A stretch of 64,000 bases of DNA from an uncultured Roseovarius sp. (GCF_947259555.1 NZ_CAMYMD010000084.1:62001-126000); one strand, 5' to 3'. Shown: positions 9,367 to 19,156, counted from the first letter of the stretch. Program-made: numbers and translations. Notes: generated from the letters alone by a model not told the origin.

Positions 9367-10379
9367 AGATGAATTTTCAGACAATCGGTGATCTCGCGCA
9401 ATCTTTTGCATTGCGGCGTCAGGGCGTTGAACTCCGACAGCAGTTGGATCGGCTGGGGCAGGAGCTCGGCACAGGGCGTGTTTCTGATCCGGGGCAACAT
9501 CTCTCCGGCCATCTTTTGCCGCTTGCCGATATTGAGCATGAGCTTGTTGTCTTGTCCGGACATCAGACCGCCGCGCGGGAAGCAACCCTCGATACGGCGG
9601 TCATGCAGGCCGCGCTTGAAAGGGTGCAGAGTGACACCACAGATCTGGCCGCTCACGCCTTGTCGTTGAAGGCCACCGGCAATGTGGCACAACTGAATAT
9701 TCTTGTGATCGAGTCCGAGCAGGTGCTCGCCACTTTGGTAGGTGCGTTGAATACGGACGCGGCCGGTCGATCGCTGTTTGCCGGAGCGCAGACGGATAGA
9801 GCGCCGCTCGCGCCAGCTGACATGCTGCTTTCAGAGCTACGCATTGCTTTGGACGGGGTTAAGGATCGAACAGACCTCCTGACGCGCGTTGACGCTTTCT
9901 TTGAGGGTGCGGCGGGTGGGTTTCGGGCAAACATCTACCGGGGGGCCACGTCCGAGGTCGCTCCTTACCAGCTAGGTTCTGGCGAGTCCGTGGCTCTTAA
10001 TATTCGCGCGGACGATCCGGCGCTACGCGAGGCGCTCAAACATGTCGCTCTGATCGCACTTAGTGCAGATGAGACTTTGCCGCTTGCGGATGCCGAACGT
10101 ATCGACCTTGCATCTAATGCAGGTGCGGGACTTCAGGAACACCAGAATGCTCTCACAGCCTTGCGCGCCAATCTTGGGCTTGCAGAGGGCCGCATCGCCC
10201 AAGCGTCTTCGCGGATCGCCGCGGAAATGACGAGCCTTGAAATCGCGCGTTCAGAAATGGTGTCGGCTGACGCCTTTGAAACAGCGGTCGAACTCGAGCA
10301 GGTTCAGTTGCAACTTGAGACCTTGTATACGGTCACCGCGCGCGCGTCGCGGCTCAGCCTTGTAAACTTCCTGTCATGA
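9363..10379 (+). CDS. flgL: Flagellar hook-associated protein 3 FlgL / flagellin-like
   Basis: Follows flgK with 4-nt overlap; 'RSLFAGAQTD' and flagellin-like termini. Confidence 0.8.
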   Translation: MKMNFQTIGDLAQSFALRRQGVELRQQLDRLGQELGTGRVSDPGQHLSGHLLPLADIEHELVVLSGHQTAAREATLDTAVMQAALERVQSDTTDLAAHALSLKATGNVAQLNILVIESEQVLATLVGALNTDAAGRSLFAGAQTDRAPLAPADMLLSELRIALDGVKDRTDLLTRVDAFFEGAAGGFRANIYRGATSEVAPYQLGSGESVALNIRADDPALREALKHVALIALSADETLPLADAERIDLASNAGAGLQEHQNALTALRANLGLAEGRIAQASSRIAAEMTSLEIARSEMVSADAFETAVELEQVQLQLETLYTVTARASRLSLVNFLS

Positions 10380-11488
10380 GTCTGCGATGTCTCCTGGCTT
10401 GTGTGCTTTTGGGGCTTGGGCTGCACTGCAGTCCGGTCGATGCGAGTCCGATCAGGATCAAGGATCTTGTCGAATTTGACGGCGTCAGGGGAAACGACCT
10501 CGTCGGATACGGTCTTGTTGTCGGATTGAACGGGACAGGCGACGGGCTGCGCAATGCTCCGTTCACCGAAGAGATATTGTCCAATATCCTCGAGCGCCTT
10601 GGTATAAATGTCTCGGGAGAGCAGTTTCGGCCAAAGAATGTCGCGGCGGTGTTTGTTACAGCAGAGCTCCCACCTTTCGCGCGCGCAGGCGGACAGATCG
10701 ACGTCACGATTTCGGCGATCGGGGATGCCAAGAGCCTTTTGGGCGGGACGCTGGTGATGACACCGCTGAATGCGGCGGATGGTCAGATCTATGCGGTGGC
10801 GCAGGGTACGATCATTGCCGGGGGCGCCGCCGCAGAAGGCGATGCGGGAGGCGTCGTGCAGGGCGTTCCGACTGCGGGCGTGATCCCGTCGGGTGCGCGT
10901 GTGGAGCGCGAGATTGAATTTGATTTCTCTGCGCTCGACACGATCCGTCTCGCTCTGAGAGAGCCGGATTTTACGACCGCGGCTCGGATCGAGCGCGCAA
11001 TCAACGGCACGGTCGGGCGGGATGCCGCGCTTATGCTGGATTCTGGAACCGTGCGCCTGACGCTTTCGAGGATGCGTGCGGCCTCGCCCGCACATGCGCT
11101 TGGCCGGATCGAGAACATTCTGGTGGAGCCGGAGCGCAAGGCGCGGGTCGTGGTCGATCAGCGTTCGGGCACGATTGTCATGGGTCAGGATGTCCGTATT
11201 TCGCGCGTTGCGGTCTCACAGGGCAACTTGACCCTGCGTATTCAGGAAGCGCCGCTTGCAGTTCAGCCCAATCCTTTTGCCCAGGGCGAGACTGTCGTGG
11301 TTCCTCGGACGCAGGCTGAGATCGAAGAAGAGCCGGGGATCGGACTTGCCGAAGTACCGCCGGGCACATCTCTGGCAGAGGTCATAGCAGGACTGAACGC
11401 ATTGGGTGTCGCGCCACGGGACATGATCGACATCTTGAAGAGCATCAAGGCGGCGGGTGCCTTGCACGCCGAATTCGTCGTGCGGTGA
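10376..11488 (+). CDS. flgI: Flagellar P-ring protein FlgI
   Basis: 'IKDLVEFDGVRGNDLVGYGLVVGLNGTGDG', 'IVMGQDVRISRVAVSQGNLTLRI'. Confidence 0.95.
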   Translation: MSLRCLLACVLLGLGLHCSPVDASPIRIKDLVEFDGVRGNDLVGYGLVVGLNGTGDGLRNAPFTEEILSNILERLGINVSGEQFRPKNVAAVFVTAELPPFARAGGQIDVTISAIGDAKSLLGGTLVMTPLNAADGQIYAVAQGTIIAGGAAAEGDAGGVVQGVPTAGVIPSGARVEREIEFDFSALDTIRLALREPDFTTAARIERAINGTVGRDAALMLDSGTVRLTLSRMRAASPAHALGRIENILVEPERKARVVVDQRSGTIVMGQDVRISRVAVSQGNLTLRIQEAPLAVQPNPFAQGETVVVPRTQAEIEEEPGIGLAEVPPGTSLAEVIAGLNALGVAPRDMIDILKSIKAAGALHAEFVVR

Positions 11489-11537
11489 GCTGCGGATTCG
11501 GGAGGAGGCAGCTCACTCGGTTGTAGAGCCAGTGACT

Positions 11538-13847
11538 TCAGCCAGCCTCCTCCGTCAGGGCCTCTAGGCCAATACGAACCGCGCGATTTGGGTTTGTTGA
11601 AAGGATATGCGTCCCAAGCGCTTTCGCAAGTCTGTCATGCCCCTTGGCGACGGCGCGCTTGAAAAGCTCGCGTTGATACCGAGGCGAACCACGTCTTGCG
11701 CGCAGCAAGCCATAGTATTCCTCCGAGGTTAGCGTGCCGTTGAGCGCCCCCAGAATGATCGGGCTCAGAATGCCCATTTGGTTGAGCGAACTGCCCAGCC
11801 GATGGCCAAGAAGCGGCGCGCGAAGATGCTGCACGTTGTCATGCGTGAAACGCGCCGCATGGTTGGCGTCAAGCGGTTCATAGGGATCGTAGATGATGGA
11901 AACGCGATTGGCGGCCACACTTACTTTGGCGGCGTCACCGTATCTTCCTGTGAAGTCGCGATCCCAAACAACCTTGTAACGGGTCTCCCAAGGGACGACC
12001 GACTTGTCGACCGTGCTTTGTGGCGAGATGGCCACCACATCGCATCCGGGTGCCGCGGCCGAAAAGGCGCATGCCGCGTAGCCGCCCATCGAGGCCCCGT
12101 AGAAAACGACACGTCTGAACTGCTTGAAAAACCCCTCGTCCCGAAGCGCATCGAATTGCTCATGGACCCAAGGCTCCCGATACCAGGTCCATCCGCCGGC
12201 CAGAACGCCCAACATCGACCAGCCGTGATCCTTGATGAAGCTATAACCCCAGGGGCGGCGGTCCTCGCGTTTGGTCATGGCTATGTCGAGATTGTCGAAT
12301 GTCACCACGAGTGTGTCCGAGGCGCGCGGCATATAAAGAAAACTATGCCCGTTTGCGCCGGGTCGGTACCAGCCCTCCCGACCAGCCAATTGACGTGCGA
12401 TTTCGTGCCACCCGTCCTCCGTGCTGGTGGGTTCCGGCGGCTTGGGTTGCACCCTTATGCGGGTAATTTCGTGCCCGTCTTCCTCGCGCGACGACAACGC
12501 GGTGTTAACGCCGAATTTCTTGAGGAATGGGAAGGCGCCCGATCCCTTGCGGACATCCATGAAAACACGCGTGTCGGAATGCATGCAACGGTCGAGGAAT
12601 TTTCCAAGAAACGGCACATTGTAGCGGTCCCCGAACCCGGCAAGGTTGCATAGCACGTCAACTGGGCGCAGATCGTTCTCATCGCGAATGACCCGGATAC
12701 GGCCCGGGTCCACGTCGTGATCCATGAGAAACTCAGTGTAGCTTTGAAGCCAGCCCTGATCCCCCTCCTTGAACTTGCCGCGCCGATTGCAATTGACCAG
12801 CTGAATCTCACAATCGAACTTGTGATGCAGCGCCAGCATGAAACTACGCGCGCCCCCGGTCAGGTCCGCAGCGACGGAGACGCTTTCGAGATCCAACTCA
12901 TCGATCAACGCACCGTCAAAGGTTGCCTTCCCACGGCCCTTGATCGGCGCAAGCGCCGGGTTGATGTTGTGATCCTGAACAAGCTTCTCCAAATAGGAGT
13001 CTTTGGGTGGCAGGCCATCGTGGATATTACCGAGCTGGCGCTTGTTCGAGGCCCAAAGATGCAGGGCTGTGGTTTCCGGCGTGATCAGCCCTGTGGCGAG
13101 CTCTGCCCGGCGCATGAACTTGAACCGCTCGCGGAACGTGATGGGATAGAACGCGTTCAGCGGTTGCACATGGGCCTCAAGCCCGAGGGCGTGGACGTAA
13201 TGTGTGACCATCATTGGCCCCCAGACGCCCCATGGCTGTTGCGAGACATGCACCGGCTTGCCCTTGGCCGCCTGTTTGCGCATCTGCTCCTGTCTTTTCC
13301 GGGGTAGAAAGGGGGCAATCGCATAGCGGTCGGATGTGAATTCGAGCATTTGTTGCAGGATGTCGCTGTCAGCGGGCAAGCCAAGGACCGCATTGTTTAC
13401 ACGGTGCTCTCCGGGCAGCTCATAGCCCATAACGTAGTCGCTGTCATACTCCATTGGGCGGTGACAATAGACATCGGTGTCAACCCAGATCATGCCGGGG
13501 CATTGGTGAATCATGTGAAGCCGAAACCAATCGGCAAAGAGCGCGTAGCTGTTCTTTTGCTCGTATTTTATGAAGTCATCAGTATCGATGATTTCCCGCC
13601 CATCGCGAAAGATGACGCCCGCGGGCAGGTTCGGGATGGGTTCGTATCCAAAGAGCGTAATCTTCTGGCCACGGTCCACGAATGACTTCAGGCAGAGTTG
13701 CTCCATCCAGCTGAGAGGGCCGCCGATCCAAAGCGTGCCAACCTCGCGTTCCCGTGCCACCTTTGCCTCTCCTAATTTGTACGCGCCCTTGGCGGGCAAC
13801 ATTGGGTTTGTTGCAGGGTAACTGCTCTGAATGCGTTTGTGTATCAT
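11538..13847 (-). CDS. Multidomain protein: DXD glycosyltransferase-like N-terminus, Rossmann/methyltransferase-like middle, alpha/beta-hydrolase-like C-terminus
   Basis: 'FADWFRLHMIHQCPGMIWVDTDVYC' (DXD type); 'FYGASMGGYAACAFSAAAPG' (nucleophile elbow). The true start may be the internal Met 'MLPAKGAYKLG'. Confidence 0.65.
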   Translation of the reverse strand: MIHKRIQSSYPATNPMLPAKGAYKLGEAKVAREREVGTLWIGGPLSWMEQLCLKSFVDRGQKITLFGYEPIPNLPAGVIFRDGREIIDTDDFIKYEQKNSYALFADWFRLHMIHQCPGMIWVDTDVYCHRPMEYDSDYVMGYELPGEHRVNNAVLGLPADSDILQQMLEFTSDRYAIAPFLPRKRQEQMRKQAAKGKPVHVSQQPWGVWGPMMVTHYVHALGLEAHVQPLNAFYPITFRERFKFMRRAELATGLITPETTALHLWASNKRQLGNIHDGLPPKDSYLEKLVQDHNINPALAPIKGRGKATFDGALIDELDLESVSVAADLTGGARSFMLALHHKFDCEIQLVNCNRRGKFKEGDQGWLQSYTEFLMDHDVDPGRIRVIRDENDLRPVDVLCNLAGFGDRYNVPFLGKFLDRCMHSDTRVFMDVRKGSGAFPFLKKFGVNTALSSREEDGHEITRIRVQPKPPEPTSTEDGWHEIARQLAGREGWYRPGANGHSFLYMPRASDTLVVTFDNLDIAMTKREDRRPWGYSFIKDHGWSMLGVLAGGWTWYREPWVHEQFDALRDEGFFKQFRRVVFYGASMGGYAACAFSAAAPGCDVVAISPQSTVDKSVVPWETRYKVVWDRDFTGRYGDAAKVSVAANRVSIIYDPYEPLDANHAARFTHDNVQHLRAPLLGHRLGSSLNQMGILSPIILGALNGTLTSEEYYGLLRARRGSPRYQRELFKRAVAKGHDRLAKALGTHILSTNPNRAVRIGLEALTEEAG

Positions 13848-13979
13848 CGTGGAGAGAGCGGCATGTAGATTTTACCTCAGGCGTGTCAGTCGCGCCATGC
13901 CGCTTGCCTCAGCAGGGAGGCACACGCTATTATTGTCGTAAAAAGAACCCGCCGCTTAGAGCAGATACATGAGGCAAAA

Positions 13980-14948
13980 ATGAGTAAAGAGACCTATACC
14001 GTCGTCTCGACCATGAAAAACGAGGCGCCTTATATTCTGGATTGGGTGGCTCATTACAAGACACTTGGATTTGACAACATTCTTGTCTGTACGAATGACT
14101 GCACAGACACGACCGTTGATATTCTGGTGCGGCTGCAGGAGCTGGGGTTTGTCACTCAGCACAACACGATCGTGCGAAAGGCCGGTATTCATCGCAGCGC
14201 GTTGCGCCAGGCAAGTCGGCGCTACGATGTCGTCATGGACGCCAAATGGGTGTTTGTCTGTGACGTCGATGAGTATTTGAACGTGCATATGGGCGATGGT
14301 TCAGTCCACGCTCTGGTCGAGGGCTCTGGCCCCGATGCAGACGTGATTTCAGTGCCTTGGCGCATATTTGGCCCGGCTGGTGTCGAGCATTTCGAGGACA
14401 TACCAGTGGCACAGCAGTTCGCAAAGGGTGAGTTGGAGTGGGACGAAACCGCGCGGCCCAACACCGGTAAATTCGTGAAATCTCTCTACACAAATCAGCA
14501 TAAGTTTCAGCGCATGGGGCTGCATGCGCCTGTCTCTCTTGATGAGCATGTGGCCGACACAAAGCGGGTGCTGCCGGGCGGGGCGGAGTATATCGTCAAT
14601 GGCACGCGCACGGACAACCCGCCGCTCTTTACCCATGCCCAGGTCAATCATTACGCGCTGCGTTCGATGGAAAGCTTTCTGATCAAGCGCGCGCGAGGGC
14701 GAGCGAACCATTCGCATCACGTTCTTGGTCAGGAATACTGGGAGAAGTTCAACCTCAACGACGAGACCGACAAAACCATTGAGCGATATCAGGACAAGAG
14801 CGCCGCGTTGCTTGCAGACCTCAAGAGCGACCCGCAATTGGCGGAGCTACACGCGCGAGGTGTTGAGTGGCACAAGCGCAAGGCGGCTTCGATCCGCATG
14901 GACCCGGAAATGGATGAGTTGGTTGCGGCGATATCCGCTGACCTGTAA
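13980..14948 (+). CDS. Glycosyltransferase family 2-like protein (Glyco_tranf_2_4 type)
   Basis: 'VVSTMKNEAPYILDWVAHYKTLGFDNILVCTNDCTDTT', 'VCDVDEYLNV'. Confidence 0.8.
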   Translation: MSKETYTVVSTMKNEAPYILDWVAHYKTLGFDNILVCTNDCTDTTVDILVRLQELGFVTQHNTIVRKAGIHRSALRQASRRYDVVMDAKWVFVCDVDEYLNVHMGDGSVHALVEGSGPDADVISVPWRIFGPAGVEHFEDIPVAQQFAKGELEWDETARPNTGKFVKSLYTNQHKFQRMGLHAPVSLDEHVADTKRVLPGGAEYIVNGTRTDNPPLFTHAQVNHYALRSMESFLIKRARGRANHSHHVLGQEYWEKFNLNDETDKTIERYQDKSAALLADLKSDPQLAELHARGVEWHKRKAASIRMDPEMDELVAAISADL

Positions 14949-14972
14949 CCGACTGAGTACGGCTTGCCTGGA

Positions 14973-17219
14973 TCAATGCGCGGTTTCGCCCTGTAGCTCG
15001 ACAGAAAAGAACCAGTCGTCTTCCGGGTCGCGGGCGACAATCTCGTCCGGGATCACCCCGGGGCCGGACAGAAAGACGTTCGATCCGAAATGTGAATGCA
15101 GGCGCGACAGCTTTTGCATCCGTGGGCTGGTCAATTCCTCGTAAAACCGGCTGTAATTCGCGGTGGCCCGCAACGCTTCGATCTTGTCCTGATGACACGC
15201 GACCGCATGGTGATGCGCTGCGGTGATTTCGGGGTCGCTCATCAGGCGGTTAAGCTCTCTCTGCATCATCGGCAGGCGCGACAGGATGGTGTGATCCTCC
15301 TGATAATTGTTGTTCATGCGAAACCAATAGGCAAGCCCCTGATCGCGGTCGACATGGTTCACTCGCCCCCTATCGCGCTTGACCAGAAAGCTCTCGGCCG
15401 AGCGCACGGCGTAATGATTGAGTTGCACCAAATCATAGCCGTAGGTCTCGATCGTCGAGCGCCAGCCATTGCGGTACATGTCTCTTGGCAGCGGTTGTCC
15501 CGATCCATTGACCCAGTTGATGTCTTCCCAGAGTTGCGGGTTCAGACCCTTGGGGCGGTGCACGCCTAGTTTCTTGAACAGCCCGATATTCTGAAACAGC
15601 GTCTTGAAGCCCCATGCCTGATGCGGCTTGCGCGCGAATTCCGGGGCGCAGCGCAGGAATTGTTCGGTGATCGGGCGATCTGCATATTCATGCAGGTCAC
15701 TATTGCCGAACAACCGCCATGTCATGGCGATCATGTTGGCGTCTGGCACCGCCTCAAAGAGCGCGTCAAGCGTGCCATCGCCAGTCTTGATGTTGATGAA
15801 TTCATCGACGTCGATACAGGTAGACCATTTGGCCTTGAGGATCACCGGCTCTGCCTCGGCCGATTGAAGCGCGGCATGCTGTGGTTTGAGATCCATTTCG
15901 CGAAAGCGGTTCTCGCGGTGTTGCACCAGACCTTTTCGTTCCAGCATCTGGAGCATCGTGTCGGTGCCGTCGGTGCAGTCATTGGTGTAAACTAGGATAT
16001 CGTCAAAGCCTATGGCGCGATGATAGGCGAGCCATTCCAGGATAAACGGCCCCTCGTTCTTCATCGTGGTGACAATGGCGCACCGCCCCCGCCCCGTTGG
16101 TGCGGCATCCGGTTTAATTTCAGGCATGCGAACCGGCTTGTGCCCAAAATGCTCCTGTGATTGCCGCAGGAGCGGAGGATGTTCGATCAGCGAGGTCTTG
16201 GGTACGATCTTGGAAATTGATGCTGTCGGATGGCGAAGGGCCATGTGACGATAGAACCCCCTTGCCCGAGTTTCATCGGGCCGCGCATTCCCCACACGAA
16301 CAAGCCGCCATATCGCATCATCTGGTAGCTTTGCCGGAGCAAGACACCAGCGCTGCCGCCCGCCCTGAGCATCAAACTGAACGCAGATGTGATCTGCAAA
16401 ACGTATCGGATGTTTGTTGCGTACGCGCCACGGGTAACAATGCCGACCGAGTAGCGGGACAAGGCCGCCATCGGCCGCTACGGCGCTATCAAAAATCGTC
16501 TCATCTGTGGGCGCAATGAGATCGTGAACGTCGATATTGGCCACGGCGCGCGCTTGCGCCAGAAAACGCGCGCGTGTGATTTCGTAGTAACTCAGCGTAC
16601 CGAGTGGCGCGTCCCAAGGTGCAGGTGGTGGAATGTCCATCCGGTCCTTTCCAGGTGCTTCGGGCACGCAAAAAGGATGAGCCTCGGCCGGGCTGTCATG
16701 TCTTCCCAACGGCAGATCGCTCGACAGCAGGATGACATGGCATGACACCCCGTGATCCGCCATGCCTTTCCGCAACTCAGGGGCGAATCGTGTGTCCGTG
16801 CCGGGTTTCGCGCGGTCGAGGATGACCGCACCACTCATGCCATGCTCCCGGACATGATAGGTGAGCCAGGTCAGTACCGTTTCCGCATCTTCGCCATTGC
16901 GTACGGCCGCCAATACGTCGGCCCCTTCAAAAAGCTCCTGCTCCTCTTCTGCGGGTGTCACGTCGAGCATACCGAGAGGCGTGTCGAACTGTGCGCGACC
17001 TTCTGGCATCGAGAACGTCAGGATTGGAGCGCCGCCGACGCTCTTTTGCGCGATCAAGGCGGCGCCCTCTGGAGGGATGATCGAGCCCGCCTCAGTTTGC
17101 GATCCGAAAAAAAGCGTGATCATGCGCGCCCCGGCAGCGCGTAGCTCAACAGCGTCAAGCAAGATGATGTCACCCAGTTTCTGGCTCGCCATCCGGCGTT
17201 CTGTTACGTTATCGCTCAT
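14973..17219 (-). CDS. Large glycosyltransferase: C-terminal GT2-like domain plus N-terminal degenerate GT-like half
   Basis: C-terminal half 'IVTTMKNEGPFILEWLAYHRAIGFDDILVYTNDCTDGTD...CIDVDEFINI'; N-terminal half shows weaker repeats of the same motifs. Confidence 0.75.
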   Translation of the reverse strand: MSDNVTERRMASQKLGDIILLDAVELRAAGARMITLFFGSQTEAGSIIPPEGAALIAQKSVGGAPILTFSMPEGRAQFDTPLGMLDVTPAEEEQELFEGADVLAAVRNGEDAETVLTWLTYHVREHGMSGAVILDRAKPGTDTRFAPELRKGMADHGVSCHVILLSSDLPLGRHDSPAEAHPFCVPEAPGKDRMDIPPPAPWDAPLGTLSYYEITRARFLAQARAVANIDVHDLIAPTDETIFDSAVAADGGLVPLLGRHCYPWRVRNKHPIRFADHICVQFDAQGGRQRWCLAPAKLPDDAIWRLVRVGNARPDETRARGFYRHMALRHPTASISKIVPKTSLIEHPPLLRQSQEHFGHKPVRMPEIKPDAAPTGRGRCAIVTTMKNEGPFILEWLAYHRAIGFDDILVYTNDCTDGTDTMLQMLERKGLVQHRENRFREMDLKPQHAALQSAEAEPVILKAKWSTCIDVDEFINIKTGDGTLDALFEAVPDANMIAMTWRLFGNSDLHEYADRPITEQFLRCAPEFARKPHQAWGFKTLFQNIGLFKKLGVHRPKGLNPQLWEDINWVNGSGQPLPRDMYRNGWRSTIETYGYDLVQLNHYAVRSAESFLVKRDRGRVNHVDRDQGLAYWFRMNNNYQEDHTILSRLPMMQRELNRLMSDPEITAAHHHAVACHQDKIEALRATANYSRFYEELTSPRMQKLSRLHSHFGSNVFLSGPGVIPDEIVARDPEDDWFFSVELQGETAH

Positions 17220-18322
17220 GGTGCTGCCCCACCTCGTGCCAATCGCATCTGGGCGGCGATGAAGGCTCGGCCATCTTCCGCGCTTGGCGGTGTGCTGCCC
17301 GTCAGAAAGCCGAGCCGAAACGCGAGCCTTAGCGCTTCGACATCCTCCGATAGTGCTTGATACCGCGAGTCGTGCGCCTTGAGGCAGGCCCTGTGGGCGG
17401 TCTCGACATTGGGAAGGCTCATCAAACGCACGACCTCGGCATGCGTCGCCTCCAGCATGGGGAGAATTTCGCCGGCCTCTTCATTGTTCCAGTTGCGCTC
17501 TGCCCAGTAGGACAAACCGATTTCGCGATCCATGTGATTGGGCAAGCCCCGCGCGCGTTTGACCATGAATTCCTCGACCGAGCGAAGGGAATAATGATTA
17601 AGCCATAGGCGGGGCGAACCAGCGGTCGCCCCGTAGAGCGTTATGGCGGCGTCATTGCGTGAGAACCCGTCATTCTGGCGCGCCCCGTCCGGGCCGAGCC
17701 AGCGCGCTGGCTTTCGCGGACGGGCGCGCGGGCGATGCACACCGGGCTGGCGGAATGCAGCTGGGCGGTGCAGGGTCTTGAACAGATGCGCGAGCGGGAA
17801 ATGCAGATCAAATGGCGCGGCTCGGGTGAAACGTTCTGGTGTCAGGCCTGCAGTTCGCCTTTTCTGCCCCCCTGAGCCATAAAGACGCCACGGCAATGCC
17901 AAGGCATCGAATGCACCGGACGTTTTCTCGAAATTCAAGAGCGTTTGCCGAAGCGTATCGTGTGGCGCGCAGATAAACTCGTCGCAATCGAAGAACAGCG
18001 CCCACTCCGCAGTCGTGTAGATGTCTGTATCGCGCAGATGACGCAACGCTTGCCATTGCACCGATTTACCGCCCTTCGGAACGAAAGGCAGATGCACGAT
18101 GCGATCATCCTGAGCGAGCGCGTCGAGGAGCGCGTCACTGCCATCTGTGCAATCATGGCTCAATACCAGCATTCGGTCGAACCCGGCCGCCAGATGGTGC
18201 GCAATCCATTCCACGACATAGGGACCGTCATCGCGCAAGCATGTGATACCCAAAAAGCCCAACGCTATCCTCTGCTCCCTCGCCCAACATCTTTTTTGCT
18301 TGATTATAAGCCGCAACGTCAA
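17216..18322 (-). CDS. Glycosyltransferase family 2-like protein
   Basis: 'LRDDGPYVVEWIAHHLAAGFDRMLVLSHDCTDGSD...FFDCDEFI'; 4-nt overlap with the 748-aa gene. Confidence 0.8.
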   Translation of the reverse strand: MTLRLIIKQKRCWAREQRIALGFLGITCLRDDGPYVVEWIAHHLAAGFDRMLVLSHDCTDGSDALLDALAQDDRIVHLPFVPKGGKSVQWQALRHLRDTDIYTTAEWALFFDCDEFICAPHDTLRQTLLNFEKTSGAFDALALPWRLYGSGGQKRRTAGLTPERFTRAAPFDLHFPLAHLFKTLHRPAAFRQPGVHRPRARPRKPARWLGPDGARQNDGFSRNDAAITLYGATAGSPRLWLNHYSLRSVEEFMVKRARGLPNHMDREIGLSYWAERNWNNEEAGEILPMLEATHAEVVRLMSLPNVETAHRACLKAHDSRYQALSEDVEALRLAFRLGFLTGSTPPSAEDGRAFIAAQMRLARGGAAP

Positions 18323-18391
18323 ACAAAGTCACTCTCGGTACCCGACATATGCAAAAATTCTCGCGTTGCGACCATAAACAGGACCGAGCAG

Positions 18392-19156
18392 ATGATCACA
18401 TTCGACGCAGCGATGCGAGCCCTCGACACGCCTGCGATATCCGACTTGAAGACGACCGCGCTTGACGAGAGCGACATGGTCAACCTTATTCTTCAGCGAT
18501 CCGAGATTATTCGGGATCAACCAAGGTTCAATCGCTATATCCGGGCCTGGACCCGCGGCGATGACACACCTCTGCGAGAGTTGATCGACCAGATGGGGGT
18601 CGAGGAGCTGTCGCGTCGTGCCGCTGCATTCATTTACCTTGAATATCTCGAGCTTCGCTGGATTTTCGAGGACAAGCCGCCAAAAAATATTGCCGATATC
18701 GGTTGCGGTTACGCGTTCTTTGATCTTTTCCTTGCCCGGGATCACGGCTGCGACGTGGCGCTCATTGACCTGGAGAGCAATGAAAACCGGCATTTTGGAT
18801 TTGAGGCAGAAGGCGCGGCTTATTCCAGCCTGAAAGTGGCAAAAAAGCTTTTGACGGATAACAAGGTACCTGAAAAAAAGATTCAGACATTCAATCCTGA
18901 GACGGATGATGTCACGACGATGCAAGAGTTAGATTATGCGTTCAGTTTCATATCTTGCGGGTTTCACTATCCTTGGAGCGCCTATCGCGATTTTTTCAAA
19001 AATTGCGTTGCGCAGGATGGTCGGACGATCCTTGATCTTCGTGCCCGTACGCTAGGTGACGTGATGCTGGAGCTTTCGGAGTTCGGATATGTGCGCGCGC
19101 TCACCAAGGCGGCGAACAACAGCGCGCATCGCGTGATGATCGTCAAGGCAGCCTGA
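18392..19156 (+). CDS. SAM-dependent methyltransferase-like protein
   Basis: 'NIADIGCGYAFFDLFLARDHGCDVALIDLESN' motif I/II-like; ATG 18392 chosen because the longer ORF overlaps the opposite-strand glycosyltransferase. Confidence 0.6.
   Translation: MITFDAAMRALDTPAISDLKTTALDESDMVNLILQRSEIIRDQPRFNRYIRAWTRGDDTPLRELIDQMGVEELSRRAAAFIYLEYLELRWIFEDKPPKNIADIGCGYAFFDLFLARDHGCDVALIDLESNENRHFGFEAEGAAYSSLKVAKKLLTDNKVPEKKIQTFNPETDDVTTMQELDYAFSFISCGFHYPWSAYRDFFKNCVAQDGRTILDLRARTLGDVMLELSEFGYVRALTKAANNSAHRVMIVKAA

Noticed and set aside
17945-18391. N-terminal extension of the 403-aa + strand ORF
   Set aside because: Overlaps the opposite-strand glycosyltransferase; methyltransferase-like sequence begins at ATG 18392
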